A stretch of DNA of 64,000 nt, taken from assembly GCA_013397075.1 (NCBI GenBank), contig VWZS01000708.1, positions 62,001-126,000 on the forward strand, given 5' to 3'. Position 1 is the first letter of the stretch, and the number at the start of each line of letters is the position of its first letter. A program made the position numbers and the translations under genes. The stretch is from Rhabdornis inornatus. Lineage: Eukaryota; Chordata; Aves; Passeriformes; Rhabdornithidae. A model generated the notes under the pieces. That model ran no database searches and was not told the DNA's origin. It was given only the letters and a program-made list of their open reading frames with translations. Below, piece by piece: positions 10,801-22,778 of this stretch.

Positions 10801-13800
10801 GAGGGAAATCTAACCTGTAGCCATTCTTTTGCAATATAAAGGATTGGCTACTGTCAGAGAAAAAAGTGAAGGAAAAGCAGATGCTAAACTCATCAAATGA
10901 AGAGCAGCAGAGCAGTGGGTAAAGTTGGACATACCAAAATGTGCCACTGGAAATTTATGATGAGCTCAAATAGGGCTTCTAACTTAATATGTATTCTTTC
11001 CTTTTAATATTGGCTTCTAACCTGTAAGGTTGGAGAAAGCCATTTTTCTCCTTCTCTTTAATTAAACAGTAGAATTGATGCTGAGAATTAGTCTAATGAC
11101 TTTTCTTTCCTTACTTGATAAATTAGTTGAAATGGTAATAAAAAATAAAATTAAGAGACATATAGATGAGTGTTGTGATACAATAGCTATCCATCAGCGT
11201 AGCTTTTGTAGAGAAAAAATTATGTATAAAGATAATTGCTTGAGCTTGTCAACAAATAATAAAATACACTCATTATATTTTTTTTCACTTCAATGGCAGT
11301 TTTTGAAAAAGACCTTCACAAGGTGCTTGAATAGACTGATTTCTATATGAGGAAAAAGCTTAGAGATGTTTTAGAGAAAAGATAAATAATAAAAATAGAA
11401 ATTTATTAAATAAAAGAAGGGAAGATCCGTTACTTTATTTTTTCAGTTATTTTAAGAACGAGTCAGTCAAATCCAAACATGCAAAATAGGAAACTGTCTT
11501 TTATGTAACTTGTAATTTGCTTTTGGCTCAGAAGTAATGTATATTTGGATTTATATACTTTTATGAAGTAATAAAGCAGTTAAAGCATTCAGCAGGAGAT
11601 GAGGGACAGGAACAAGTTTCCCCCCTCATTATAGAACACCTGCCCAGTCTGGGCCCACCTTGTTTGAAATATCTAGGAGATAATATAATTGAGACCTGCC
11701 TCTTACTTTGATGCAGGCTGTAGTTCGTGTCTGAGGCAGAGTCCTCACTTAAATTCAGTGGTGATTTTTCAAACTAAAATAAGAAAAAATTGCTTTTATT
11801 AAGTGATGTACATTTTTTGCATGCAATGAAACACAAATCCTGGCAATGTCATGTTTTTGTGGCCCTATGTGTCGTGGCCTATAAATCACCCTAAAAGCTG
11901 TGATCTTTTTAGAGATTACAGGCACAAAGCTCTGTATGGTTGCTTTTGTGCCAAATGCCTGTCCTGGCTGCATACAGCAGGTTTCAACTTTGACTACATT
12001 ATTGGGACCCTTCTGAAAAATTCATGGCAAGTTGTAAAATAAATGAAAAAGTCAAGGCCAGTTAAAAACAAAACAGAACAAAAATTGAAGAAGAAAAAGG
12101 TAGAGAGCTCCTTCGCCTTTTATTTTCCACCCAATTTGCACTTCTGGAAACACCTGCCGCCGTTCTAGTGCTAGCTCAGACTTCCTTAAGAAAACAAGTT
12201 TCACCTGTGACATTCTCGCTTGTGAAATCCTTGCCCAGATTTTGAACCACATTGCTCTCAAGAAAGGGCAGTAACCACATGCAAATACCAGGAGAAATGG
12301 TTGACAGGACTGATCGTGTGGGGGCAAATGTTAAAAAGGTAAGTACAAATGTGATTTCATTTCTTGAAAGTTGCCAAAAGACTACCTTATATCTGATGTG
12401 GTGACATTACACTGTTTCTGCATTTTGATGTTTTTCTCTGTATGGCTCAGGCTAATTTATTTTATTTTATTTATTGGATGGGGTCAGACACTTTGTAAAT
12501 TATGGAGTGCATTCTCAGTGAATCAAAATATTTAGGTTGCTTGTGTGGTTCAGTCCTTGGCATCATGTCACTAATTGCTTTAACACAACTCTGAAATAAA
12601 CGCAAAAAGAAAATGCATTGAAAAGAAAGAGAAATTAAACTTTGTACAACAAAACAAAAGCCACATTAAAAAATAGAAAATGTTCACAAAAGCAAAAAGT
12701 TGGTGACCAAATATGCAGTCTGTATTCACTACAGTGTTACATGGCAGGAGAAGACACACTCAGCACTGGATCTTCTCCAGGCAGAGAAAAATTTATGACA
12801 TAAATTTTCTTTGATAAACATTCCTGAGAAACTTCTTTGTATTTTTATCTTAATGAATGTCTGTTTGTCTCAGTCCAGTGGGGTTTTTTTCTGTGGTTTT
12901 TTATTTTTTTAATATCTCCTTTCTGATTCTTTTATATTCTGAATATACCTCAATGGCAACAGTTGAAGATCTGTCTTACCAGCTAATTGGTACTAGAAAG
13001 TAGTCAGCCCTGTACCTGGATTGCATTAGGGCTTTTGAAGAGTGTCCCCAGATATTCTGATTTTCCCATATTTATGCTTTAGAACTCTGTGGCAGTATTT
13101 TCTCCATTTTTCCCTATACAAGGTACAGAAGCATTCCCAGGGGTCTTTAGCATTCTATCCTGGCAATGTTTCTAGGCTCTAGCTGTCCCATGTAATGAGA
13201 GGTGAGAAGCAAGAGTTAAGCCTCCATAGAAATAGCAATAACAAGCCATTGGTCTGCTTTACACCATACTTATGTATTTATTTCTCTGTAATAGTGGCTG
13301 AATTGAAGTCTGTGTGCTGAAAGTAGGAGCTTAGATTTTTGCTTTTACTCAGAAGTGGAAAATCACTTATAAAACTTCATCAGAGCACCGTTAAAATAAA
13401 TTAAGGGTTATGTATGCTTTTGTAACTTTATAAATGAGATGTAACTCTACATACTCATTGATTGCTGTTCACTGTTTAAGGTGTAAGATGGCAATGTGTT
13501 TTATATCTCCTTCCCTTGCATTTAATGTCATTAGAATCACTGCTTAATTTAGAGTTTAATCTTCACAGTGACTTGTATAACAAGTTAAATATCAATAGAT
13601 TACATTTAATAAACACTGATTTGTATTAATCTAATCATAGACTGTATACATAATGTAGAGATCTCGTGCATGGCATACTAGAAAGGAATGTATTTCCAAA
13701 TTTGCTCTGAATTTGACATTTTGGTATTTCTATTTATGAAACATTTTCTACATAGCAATTGCACGAGTCCTTATGATTAGATAGACTAAAAGAGAATAGA

Positions 13801-16800
13801 ATAGATAAAGAGTTTACAGAACGTAGGAATGTTACGTCTTTTTGTGTTGTCTAATTGCAGTTGCAGTCAAAACTGTAAACTGGTTCAGATAGAGGATATT
13901 TTTTACAAAAGACCTAATTCTTCACTGTTCCTCCAGTAAAAAGTGAACGCCAAATGGTAAGATTATTTGAAAGAACTTTATATTGTTATTTTTTGTAATC
14001 CAATGAAGCATATAAAATGAAGGGCAACCATGAATTAACTCTGTTTGAGTCATGCACACCTGCAAAGGGTTCAGTCTGGTTAGCTCAGGCTGGCTGTAGT
14101 TCTCTGCTAAGTGTCACAAATGACTGTAATGGCACTACAAGAAAACCACTTCTAGTAAGGAAAGCAGACAGTCAATGTATATGTGGGCGTGGAGAATTTG
14201 GATGGCCAAGACCAGAGCAAACCTCATGACCACAAGAGGAAGGCTGGAATGCCTTCACAAAACACACAGGACTGGGTGATGGGGACTGTTCCAAAACACC
14301 CTTGCACTTCTATTTGCATGTTGCTTGATGATCAATAGAAGCAAACCTGTTTGTTTTAAACCCAGTGTCCTTGGTGTACAAATTAGAGCAGACTAGAGTG
14401 GAAAAAGCACTGAGATTTGAAATACAGAGACAAAATGTGATGACTAACCCTGTTCAGTGCATCAGTTGAAAAAAGAGACAGAATTGTTATTGTGGGAGTG
14501 ATGAGAATGTGGTGGGATAAGAATTGTGAGAGCCATGAAGAAAGGCTCAATGGGTCAAGCAGGAAGATCTCAATTTCAGTGCACTTGGAATCACGCCCAA
14601 TAATTATTATCCACCATTAGAAACAGATCAAAGTTGTGGCTTTAGGATACTTGGGCTCAGAAGCTTATATTGCCTGTTAAGTCTTGATTTCTACCAACCC
14701 CTCCTCTGCACGAACACCAGGGAAAAGGGGAGTAATTTCCCTTTGCTGGGAGTCAGTTCTCTGTATGAATGTGTTGGGGTCATTGTGGCATGTATCGTGG
14801 CAGTCATTGGGAATGACACTGAGGGAGAACATTCTTGCTGGCATTGTTATTAGAGAGGCTGAAGGTTGGATGAGTACTGAGAGTAAACAGACCTGTCCCT
14901 CAAAGGAACCATCCCTGTGACCAGGAAGGAGGCAGAGCAGGGACACTGGCCTAAGGTGAGGCTGTGGGCTTCGGTCAAGATGGGATGTTCCATGCCAGAT
15001 AACTACACTGAAAAAAGAACATTAAAAAAAAAAAAAGACTCAGAGCAATAGGTCCCTATTTTAGTAACATTTTATGTTCAGAACCTTAATGAGGAACTGT
15101 AAATTTGAAATCCAGTTATCTTCTTAAATAATTTCAATCATAGTTCCTATCCATAGGTATGCTCTGTATTTTTATGACTATTTTTTTTAAATGGTCCTGG
15201 TTTTGTTTAATTTTTTTCAAGCTACTTCTGTTTAGACCAAGGATACTAAGTAAAGAGACCTTGTATGCAACTGAAAGTATACAGGAATAATAAAACAATA
15301 ATAACTCCCAAAATAGAGGAGGTTGGGAGAGTGAGAGACCAATACACAGCACAAAACCAGGATTGTGCCATCTCACCAATATTTCTCGGTTTTACAATTA
15401 AAAGTTACTTATTGCTAAAATAGATATGTAATTTAATTTTAAATGTGTTTACATGTACTATTTTAATTTCTAAAAATCCCTACTTATATTATAGTTTGCA
15501 AATATATTAATGTTGAGATTCCTTTACCCTGGCTGATGCAGAGTGGACAGGATAAAAGAGTGAGTTTCAACCTCCTTTAAAAAAATAAATAGGGACTTTA
15601 TTGTAATATTCAGGGAAGTTTGAATTTAGATGAAGGTTCAGATTTCTTTGTAAGGGTATCATCAGTCCTTTTTTGCAGGGAGGGTTGCAGATGGTAGGGC
15701 CTTGCTAAAAGTGCAAGTGAATAAATGATAAATGAGGGCTTCCCACTTACAAATAAAATGGTTTTACTTTTCCTTGAAGAAATGCAGTAAATTAAAAAAC
15801 TCTAAATAGCACAGAAATTTCAGTCCTCCAGACCGCCTTCTCCTTCTCGACTTTGCTATACTATATTCAGCATTCAGTTTTGCCAACACTGAACATGCCT
15901 GAGGCGGCATTTACATTCTTTAAAAAAGGCATAGATTAGTTTTATTTCTAAGAGTTAACTTCTCCTCTTGACACATGTACTTAATTCCCATTAATGGAAA
16001 TGGCAGCTAGGCATGCACACTGGAAGGAAAAATCTGTTCCTAAGCATATGATCCAAACTGCATTGTAGCTAAACATTTCCATGCTCTGAAGTAAGCACTC
16101 ATTATTTGCAAGATATTTTTCATAATAAATGCATGAACCCCACTCTATTCTCCCTCCACTCTCCCATAGTGTGTTGCAAAACACTCTTTCTTAGAAGTCT
16201 TACAGATTCATTCTTAATGCTGCAGTTGTTTTGAGTGTGTGCCTAAAAAAGAAAATCCATTTAGGATCTTCAGAGTTTTGCATATTTTCTGTGAGAATTT
16301 TCCAGTAAATCGTTCTGTGGAACATCTTACATTGCCTTGGACTTCATAAGTCTCTATTATTAAAACCTACAGTGGAAATAACAAAACCTGAAAAGCTGTG
16401 TTCCCCCCCCCCCCCGCAGAACTTCCTTTGCTTACAGTATTGCAGTATCTAGGCATTAGATAAAGGTACTAGACAGAAGTGATATCATTTAAGGATTAAA
16501 AAATTATTGTTTCGTTTAAAGTTTTCCTTCTTCCAATATGCTTGTCTAAAGACTTGAGGATTCTGCCTGTGCAATATTCCAGAGTTATAGTATTTCTAAC
16601 TTGGGCTGGGTGGATAATTGATTTTTTGGTACACCTCTTGATCTGGAGAACCACAATAGCAAAAAAAAAATCAGTTAAGCACAAACATTCTTATGGGAGT
16701 TCATTATTTCAGTTGTGTTCCCTCATCCAAATGAAAATCAGAGCTTTTTTGTTCAGTTCAACCCAAATTGTGCTCCTTTACTGAGACTTTTTAGTTTGGA

Positions 16801-18440
16801 CACCCCTTAAAGGAAGCAAAGCAAGAGAAATGCAGATTCACTGAATTGCTAGGGGAGTAGTAAGGGGGTTTTAATTTTTCTCATCAGTTAAAGACATATG
16901 AACTTCTGAATTCTCAGTTTGAGAAGAAAGAATTGCGAGCATTAAATGTGGATGCTGGAGGGTGCAAGTGGGTTTTGTAACTTTTATGACCCGCTCAGTA
17001 AAAACGGGCACCAGAGCTTCCTGTTACTATTCAAAAGTTTCAGGACAAGATGAAATTTCTTATGTTAAAAACTGGACAGTTGCATATTATGTACATTTTC
17101 TTCTTTCTTGGTGGTTATTTATTCTAATTTCTCAGTTTTTACACTTTCTGATTAGCAGACTTTGTGACGTGTCCTGGCAATTTCTAAAAAGCAAGCTGAA
17201 AGTAAATATGAAATGATTTTTAGAAGGGCTTCAAGATTCCCTCAAACCACATAACTTGCCTTTTCTCCATCTTGCAATTGCAGTTGAACTTATTATCAGA
17301 AAATAATTTTATAAGAAAGTCTATACTTAACTATCTGTATTCCAGTAATATATATACAATCCATATAATTCAGTATAGTACAAGGATACTGTAATACAAT
17401 ATTACTATAACAGCAACAGTAAGTTGTTTATTTTCTCCTCTTTGTACACCACTCTCTTTCCCCCAGTCATCTGGGAGTGGGAGCTCAGTAGTTGCAGAAA
17501 ACACAAAATGAAGGTAATGGGGAAGAAGGTACTTGAGCACAAAATTTATTGGGGTAAGAGTGGTTGTAAAGTAGATTAAGTAAAAGAAGAGTTCATGTCA
17601 GAACCATTCAGAGGAGAGATCTCTATTTCCTTTCTTACTTCCATTTCCTCTCCCCTTCTCAGCTCTCCCTCTCGCTCAGTTATCTTAGTTTTCTCTCACA
17701 CACTTTTATTTTTCTTTTTTTCCTCCTTTTATTATGGTTCTTTCTGCTTCTTCCTAGTCTAGCCCATGTCTTCTATAATTCCTGATGCTGATGGTGGTTG
17801 CTTTGGTTTATAATCATATTAGCTGAGAGCCAACAAACCAGGAGCCCCAGTGTGCTAGGAATAATACCAGCTTGGGGGCAGGTATGTGATCATTGTCCTG
17901 AAAAACCTCAAATAGGAAATGATATGGGCAAAGGGTAAATACATGTGAACAGGCAAAGGAAGGACATGGTAGAAGAAAGGCAGTTATACAGTGGAGCTGG
18001 GTTGGTAAAAGGATATGAGGTTAGAGCTGAATGGAGCTAATGTGCAGTCAAAATACAGTATTCTTGTTCTACCCAAATGGTTGAGATTTATATTTCTTTT
18101 AATAAAAAGTGGTCTTAATTTTCTTCCAGATGTGGCTTCTGTGTAGCTTCACTCTGTAAACTTCTCCCAAAGCCAAGCATGAGGAAATAGGGGATGCAAA
18201 GCAAGAGCTGGGACAGAAGGAACAGCATTTATGGATGGGTAGTGGTGTATGAAGGGGAAAATGAAACACCAAGAAGGGGGGCCCAGCAGAATGTGGATAC
18301 AGAAATGAAGCATGTTTAAAACAAAACAATGAAAGTAAAAAAATCTGTGGAGAAAAAAGCTCATATGTATATATATGTTTCAGCAGCATAAGGGCTGTTG
18401 TCGACTGAGAGGCATGTGGGGTCTTTGTTTTGCATCCTTT
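7871..18440. other. AT-rich non-coding desert
   Basis: Over 10 kb with only short chance frames, small homopolymer runs, a G/T tract near 8944-8980 and the poly-C run at 16403. I could not recognise any exon, RNA gene or transposon. A TAAT-rich block at about 13525-13660 is the only stretch that looks denser in homeodomain-type words. Confidence 0.65.
16403..16416. repeat. poly-C run
   Basis: A homopolymer of about 13-14 C lies in otherwise AT-rich sequence. Its length is likely to vary and may be misassembled. Confidence 0.9.
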
Positions 18441-18445
18441 TTCTG

Positions 18446-18502
18446 GAGTTGACTGTGTCAACTTGGGCAAGTTACTAAGCCTGCCATCTCAGTTTCCTTA
18501 TT
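18446..18502 (+). mobile_element. MIR SINE fragment
   Basis: ACTTGGGCAAGTTACTAAGC followed by CTCAGTTTCCTTATTTGAG is the conserved MIR core region in plus orientation. It is short and old. Confidence 0.72.
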
Positions 18503-18548
18503 TGAGGCCAAATTCTCTTACTAAGTAGCCTCCTACTCCACACAGAGA

Positions 18549-18621
18549 TTTGCTGATTTGAATGGAGCCCCTGCAGAGTGAGATACTTTTCAATACAAAT
18601 AAAGTTTTGGAATCGGCCCTA
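18549..18621 (+). mobile_element. ancient CR1/L3-type 3' relic
   Basis: The segment resembles the amniote-age CR1/L3 3' motif of paired GACTTCAATGG-like words ending in GGATCGGCCC-like sequence. Here these are GATTTGAATGGAGCCCCTGC and GAATCGGCCCTAA. Confidence 0.5.
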
Positions 18622-18929
18622 ATTATATTTATTACCTGCAGAGGAGTAATGTGATACTTAACATGGTTTGAGACCCTCAGATGAAAGAGAAAGTATTTGG
18701 AATTGTTCTTTTTAATAATCTGATGCCTTTTCAAAGTCTACTTCATGGCTGTCCTAAAAGGGATAGCTACTAAAAAACAAATTAAAAATCCTTGTACATA
18801 TTAACAGGTTTGTCAGGCTCCCATGGATGGACCTCTGTGGAAAATATTATTTGCTGGGGGCTACCAAAGGAAGTTGGTTTAGCCTGCCCCACAGTGAGGA
18901 GCCATTAGATCTCCCTCATGCCAGAAGTT

Positions 18930-19140
18930 GACAGATTGTGTGCGGCTCGGCTCGGAGCGCCGTGGTGGTGGAAGGCAGGCTGGAGGCTGCCTTTGCAGAT
19001 CCTCCTTTATGAACCAGAGCGACGGTGCTTTGGCAAAGTTGGCTGCGGCGTTTTGCTCCATGGTTGGGTCGGGTGCTCCTCGGTGATGATGCGCAGAATT
19101 CGCGGGTGGGTTTGCTCCTCGTGATTAAAGCGAGCAGCCC
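18930..19140. promoter_or_regulatory. small CpG-rich patch upstream of the main island
   Basis: A short segment with repeated CGGCTCGG, GCGCCG and GCGGCG motifs stands about 500 bp before the main island. The sequence between them is again ordinary. It may be a shore of the same promoter region or a separate upstream element. Nothing in it is recognisable as coding. Confidence 0.4.
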
Positions 19141-19639
19141 AGACTTCCAGCTGATAATGCCTTTATACTAGCACTGGACTGACTGGCCTCTGCATGAGCC
19201 TGCTGGTTTCTAACATATGCACTGAGAGTGAAAAGCAGCAAATTAAACTGTGTAGCTGTTGGATATTGAAAATAATAAGCTTTTCTATTTGGCATTTTTC
19301 TTAAGCCAGTGGGCATGAACATGTTGAAAGTTTTATGGATGCTCCGTGCAAATATGTGTATATATTTCAAAAATAAACTTGCTATCTCTGTGCCACTGGG
19401 AGGCAGGGATGAGAGGGGTGGCAATGGACCGGATCAAACTGTTGTGGGGTCAAAACCATGTGGGTTTTAAAGGCCCTTAATGTTGTCCAGCTGCACATTA
19501 AAGGGGAGGGGGAAGAGAGAAAAGAATTAGGGCAAGGGAACTGGAAAGAATGGGGTATAGATACGTGGTCCTGTGTGGGTGTGTACGCACGTGTGTGTGA
19601 AAGAACAGGGAGCCCAATTTTTTTCTCTTTTTTTCTTTC

Positions 19640-20095
19640 CCCTCCCGCCCCTCACTGCGAGTTCAGTGCCAGGCCGGACACGGGCCGCGCAGACTATTGA
19701 AGCATTGTGCGCTCCGCTTCCAGAGTAGCCCCCGGCTAATCCCCGCGGCTCGGACGGGAATTTCCCCGCGGCATTCTCCCCTCCGGGGCGGGCTCGGGAG
19801 CAGCCCTTCCCGCCGGAGCGGAGAGGGATGCGGGTGTCCCCGGGGCGGGATGCGGGGGCTGCCGGCGCCTCCGTCCCCTCGTGTCCGAGGCCCGTTACCT
19901 GCTCGCCTTCCTCGCCTGCCAGATTTTTATCTGGATAATTGGAAGTGCGGCGGAGGCTGCGCTCCGCCAGCCAGCCGAGGGGCTCTGCAGCCGCGCGTCG
20001 TCCACCTTGTTACCAGGGGTTGTCTGGGCAGGGGAAATGAGAGGGAGCCACGACCGAGGGACTTCTATTGCTCGCCCGGATAATGGGGAAAAAAA
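19640..20095 (+). promoter_or_regulatory. CpG island, left part; candidate SOX5 promoter
   Basis: This stretch is sharply richer in G+C and CpG than the AT-rich surroundings. It holds two GC boxes (GGGGCGGG near 19785 and 19842), a GGGAATTTCC site at 19756-19765, and several CGCG/CCGCGG clusters. No TATA box is obvious. CpG-rich TATA-less blocks of this kind mark vertebrate promoters, particularly of developmental regulators. It lies on the 5' side of the only gene in the window, so a SOX5 promoter is the simplest reading, but no transcript start or exon can be read from the sequence. Open frames across it (for example 19697-20083) look like stop-poor GC-rich sequence, not genes. Confidence 0.65.
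19756..19765. promoter_or_regulatory. perfect NF-kB-type site in the CpG island
   Basis: The ten bases GGGAATTTCC match the NF-kB consensus GGGRNNYYCC exactly and sit among GC boxes. A 10-bp match can arise by chance, but this one is in the right context for a promoter element. Confidence 0.3.
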
Positions 20096-20461
20096 AAAAG
20101 GGGGGGGTGTGATTAAATAGAAAACGAGAAAAGCCCTAACAGATGAACGAAAAGTTTATTTTTGTTGTTGTTTGAACATCCGTGTGTGTGCGTTCATGTG
20201 CGCGCCCGCTGTTTTGGCATGTGGCTACCTTTTCCCTTGCATACAACAGGGCTGTTTGATGGAGTTTGGAGCTGAGGAAACTTTGGGTTTGTTGCCAGGA
20301 CGGTTCGCAGCACTTTGTGGAAAGCAAGAGCTAACAGTGAGACCGACAGAGTGAGTGACAAGTTGTTTACAGGTTTCCTTGAAGGGGCCTCTGCTATATT
20401 TCAATCTGTCAAAGTTGCTTTTCTTCCCTCAGAACAATGCCTGATTGTTGTGCGGGGTGGT

Positions 20462-20572
20462 TTTTGTTTTTTGGGTTTTTTTTTTTTTTTTTTTGTTTTT
20501 CCCTACCCAAAGAGAGAGAGAGAAAGAGGGAGAGAGAAAGCGAGAGACCGGGAAGGGTGGGGGGAAAGGAAT
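20462..20572. repeat. T-rich then GA-rich tract beside the CpG island
   Basis: A G/T and poly-T tract (20462-20500) is followed, after a short C/A spacer, by a GA-rich run with AGAGAG and AGAAAG repeats and then G runs (to about 20572). It is low-complexity DNA with strong strand asymmetry. Open frames through it encode only Phe or Arg/Glu repeats. Confidence 0.8.
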
Positions 20573-20794
20573 GAAAATTCTTCGGAGCACAAATGCCTTT
20601 GGTAACATTTTTATATATTTAATCTTTTCTCCCCTATTTCAACTCCGAGAGTTGATAACTGTTTCAATTTAATCAGTCTGCTCTTGTTTTATCTTCTTTC
20701 TCCACTGATCTTCCTCAGCGTATGGGATTTGCTCCTGGTTTGCCGGTTTAGGTGGATTGTCGGACTGCTTTTTTGTTTTTTTCCCCTCCTCCTT

Positions 20795-20943
20795 NNNNNN
20801 NNNNNNNNNNNNNNNNNNNNNNNNNNNNNNNNNNNNNNNNNNNNNNNNNNNNNNNNNNNNNNNNNNNNNNNNNNNNNNNNNNNNNNNNNNNNNNNNNNNN
20901 NNNNNNNNNNNNNNNNNNNNNNNNNNNNNNNNNNNNNNNNNNN
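20795..20943. other. assembly gap (149 N)
   Basis: A run of N interrupts the CpG-rich block. It is flanked on the left by T- and C-rich sequence and on the right by very GC-rich sequence, a combination that often defeats sequencing. Apparent proteins crossing it are artefacts. Part of a first exon or the transcription start could be hidden here. Confidence 0.99.
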
Positions 20944-21660
20944 TTAATTTATCCGAGCACGCCTGTTCGCGCGCGTGTGCGCGGACGGGCGGCGGGCACA
21001 CACACGGTCGCGCGGGGACGGGCGCGCAACTCCGGCGCTCGGCGGCAGGAGGCCGGGAGTTGTTCCCTCCGCGCCCCCCCCGCTCTCCCTCGGCTTCTCC
21101 AGCGCCGTGTCAGTGACCGGGGTGCCGGGCGCCGCCGAGCCCCCGGCCCCGGGCGCTGCGCCCGCGGCGCGCAGCTTTGTTCCGGGGCCGCAGAAGCTGC
21201 CGTGCCCTCCTCCTGCACACCCTCCCCTTCCCCCAGCCGGCCCGCCGAGACACCTTCCTGGGCACAGCCTCCGCGCTCCTGCCCGGGGACTCCCCGGAAA
21301 GCGGTCAGAGGATGCCCGGTGGCGGCCAGGCGGGGGGTTCAACTTCCAACCTCAGGCTCCCGTCAAACTTGGGAAGGCGCTCTGCCGAGCACATGAGCTT
21401 TTGTTGATCTAGCAGGAGCTATTCTTTTTAGGCAAGTTAACATCCCAGCCCTTAGTCAGGAGAACATCTTTCTGCCTGAGGAGAGAGGAAAAAAACCAAA
21501 CAGAAAAATAAGGGAAAAAAGTGAAACTTTTGCCTCCAAGTTTTGGCCGTCGCCTCTCTCGCAGAGTGTCAAGAGCGGGGTCTGGTTATGACGAGCGGGC
21601 TTCGGGTATGACGTAGATGTGCCCGTCTCCCCCTGCCCGAAACAGGAGCCTTCCCTGCCT
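20944..21660 (+). promoter_or_regulatory. CpG island, right part; candidate promoter or non-coding first exon
   Basis: The block immediately right of the assembly gap is the most CpG-rich sequence in the window (20944-21400) and tapers off by about 21660. It carries GCGCG runs, C-rich tracts and two TGACG motifs at its right edge. Long open frames on both strands (20975-21412 +, 20944-21342 -) are Ala/Pro/Arg/Gly-rich, resemble no family I know, and are expected in CpG islands. A non-coding first exon of SOX5 could lie here or in the gap. I could not place its donor with confidence. Confidence 0.6.
21587..21616. promoter_or_regulatory. two TATGACG (half-CRE-like) motifs 20 bp apart
   Basis: TATGACGAGC begins at 21587 and TATGACGTAG at 21607. 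Each contains the TGACG half-site bound by CREB/ATF-class factors. The 20-bp spacing is close to two helical turns, so both would face the same side of the DNA. They lie at the downstream edge of the CpG island. Confidence 0.3.
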
Positions 21661-22753
21661 GGAATTAAGTTTTTGCTGTCACTGGTGATGGCTTGTGGTC
21701 TCTGAGAGTTTAGTCCTTATTTTATATGATCTGCTTCTGCTAAGATATTTGGAAGCATTTTCTCAGGCACTTGTACATACGTCCATTGATGGTCCCGCAT
21801 CCCTTCCCTCTGGCTTCTTTTTTAAGGTTATTAATAGTCCCTTGTGCGGCTGCAGTAAACAATCCAAACTTTCATTTCTAAGCAGTAAATGAAAGAATGC
21901 CAGGATGCGCATTACTGAGGTTTTTCTCATCTTCGTGAAAGCTACCTCCTGTATAAACATTTGGTTGTATCTGACTATGCAATACAAGCTAGGTGCTAGA
22001 CCAGCTGGTTAAAAATATGCTAAGTCAAGCTGTTCATCGTTCAAACCTACTGAATTTGATAGTAAAGGCATAGGAAAGAAGGCAAGATAAAAACATTTTA
22101 AGTGGGCTGAGGAACACACATGCAAAGGAAGGACAGGAAAGAACACTTGAATTAAAAGATTGGAGAAAATTGAAATTTGGAAATGCAGAAAAGAACTATT
22201 TTAACACTCTCAATCCTTGTTCTGAAACTAGAACGCTTCCTTACTAGAAAGGGAAATTGGCTTGGTTGCTCTCCTCCGAGGTCGTCTTTAATGCAATTAA
22301 TTTTCCAGACTTGGAATACTTGGCATTTTCCTTTGGTTTGTTTAGCATAACAATAATAGAACAAAATTGGTTTTGTTCACGTGCACTGTATTAACTTAGT
22401 TCAACTACCTGAGGAAGCTGTTACTGTTTCTGATGTCAAATTTGATCTGGCGTCATGATCATGTATTTGTCTTTTTTCATACAATCAATAGATTCAAGTA
22501 TTTCATGTGCTTCGCTAAGTTTATACATAGAAATTTATAAGCAAGCAGTTTTGATTATTCTTCGAACTTTGTGATGAACACGATGCTTGTAAACTCTCTG
22601 AAGCAGAATGAAGTCCTTTCATTTTCCTGCTGGGAGATTTTTTTTTTAGCTGAAGTCTCTCTGCGTTATAAATATAGATATTTATATGAATTTTATATAT
22701 AAACAAGTCATTTGGGGCAACCATCATCCTTAGAATGAGCTTCTCTACTCTCT

Positions 22754-22778
22754 TCTTTTTTTTTTTTTNTTTTTTTTT
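22754..22778. repeat. poly-T run with an unresolved base
   Basis: A T homopolymer contains the single N at 22769. The 209-residue reverse-strand frame at 22521-23150 reads through it as poly-Lys and is rejected. Confidence 0.9.

Noticed and set aside
20345..20356. GTGAGT donor-like site at 20351 in the promoter block
   Set aside because: It matches the donor consensus except for A at the last exon base, but no exon start or transcript evidence can be read, so I did not call a first exon.
20669..21396. Long open frames crossing the N gap
   Set aside because: They are open only because N codons are read as X; the flanking parts are low-complexity or CpG-island sequence.
20944..21412. Overlapping frames of 89-145 codons on both strands of the CpG island
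   Set aside because: GC-rich DNA lacks stop codons by composition; both strands are open at once and the peptides are Ala/Pro/Arg/Gly-rich with no family resemblance.
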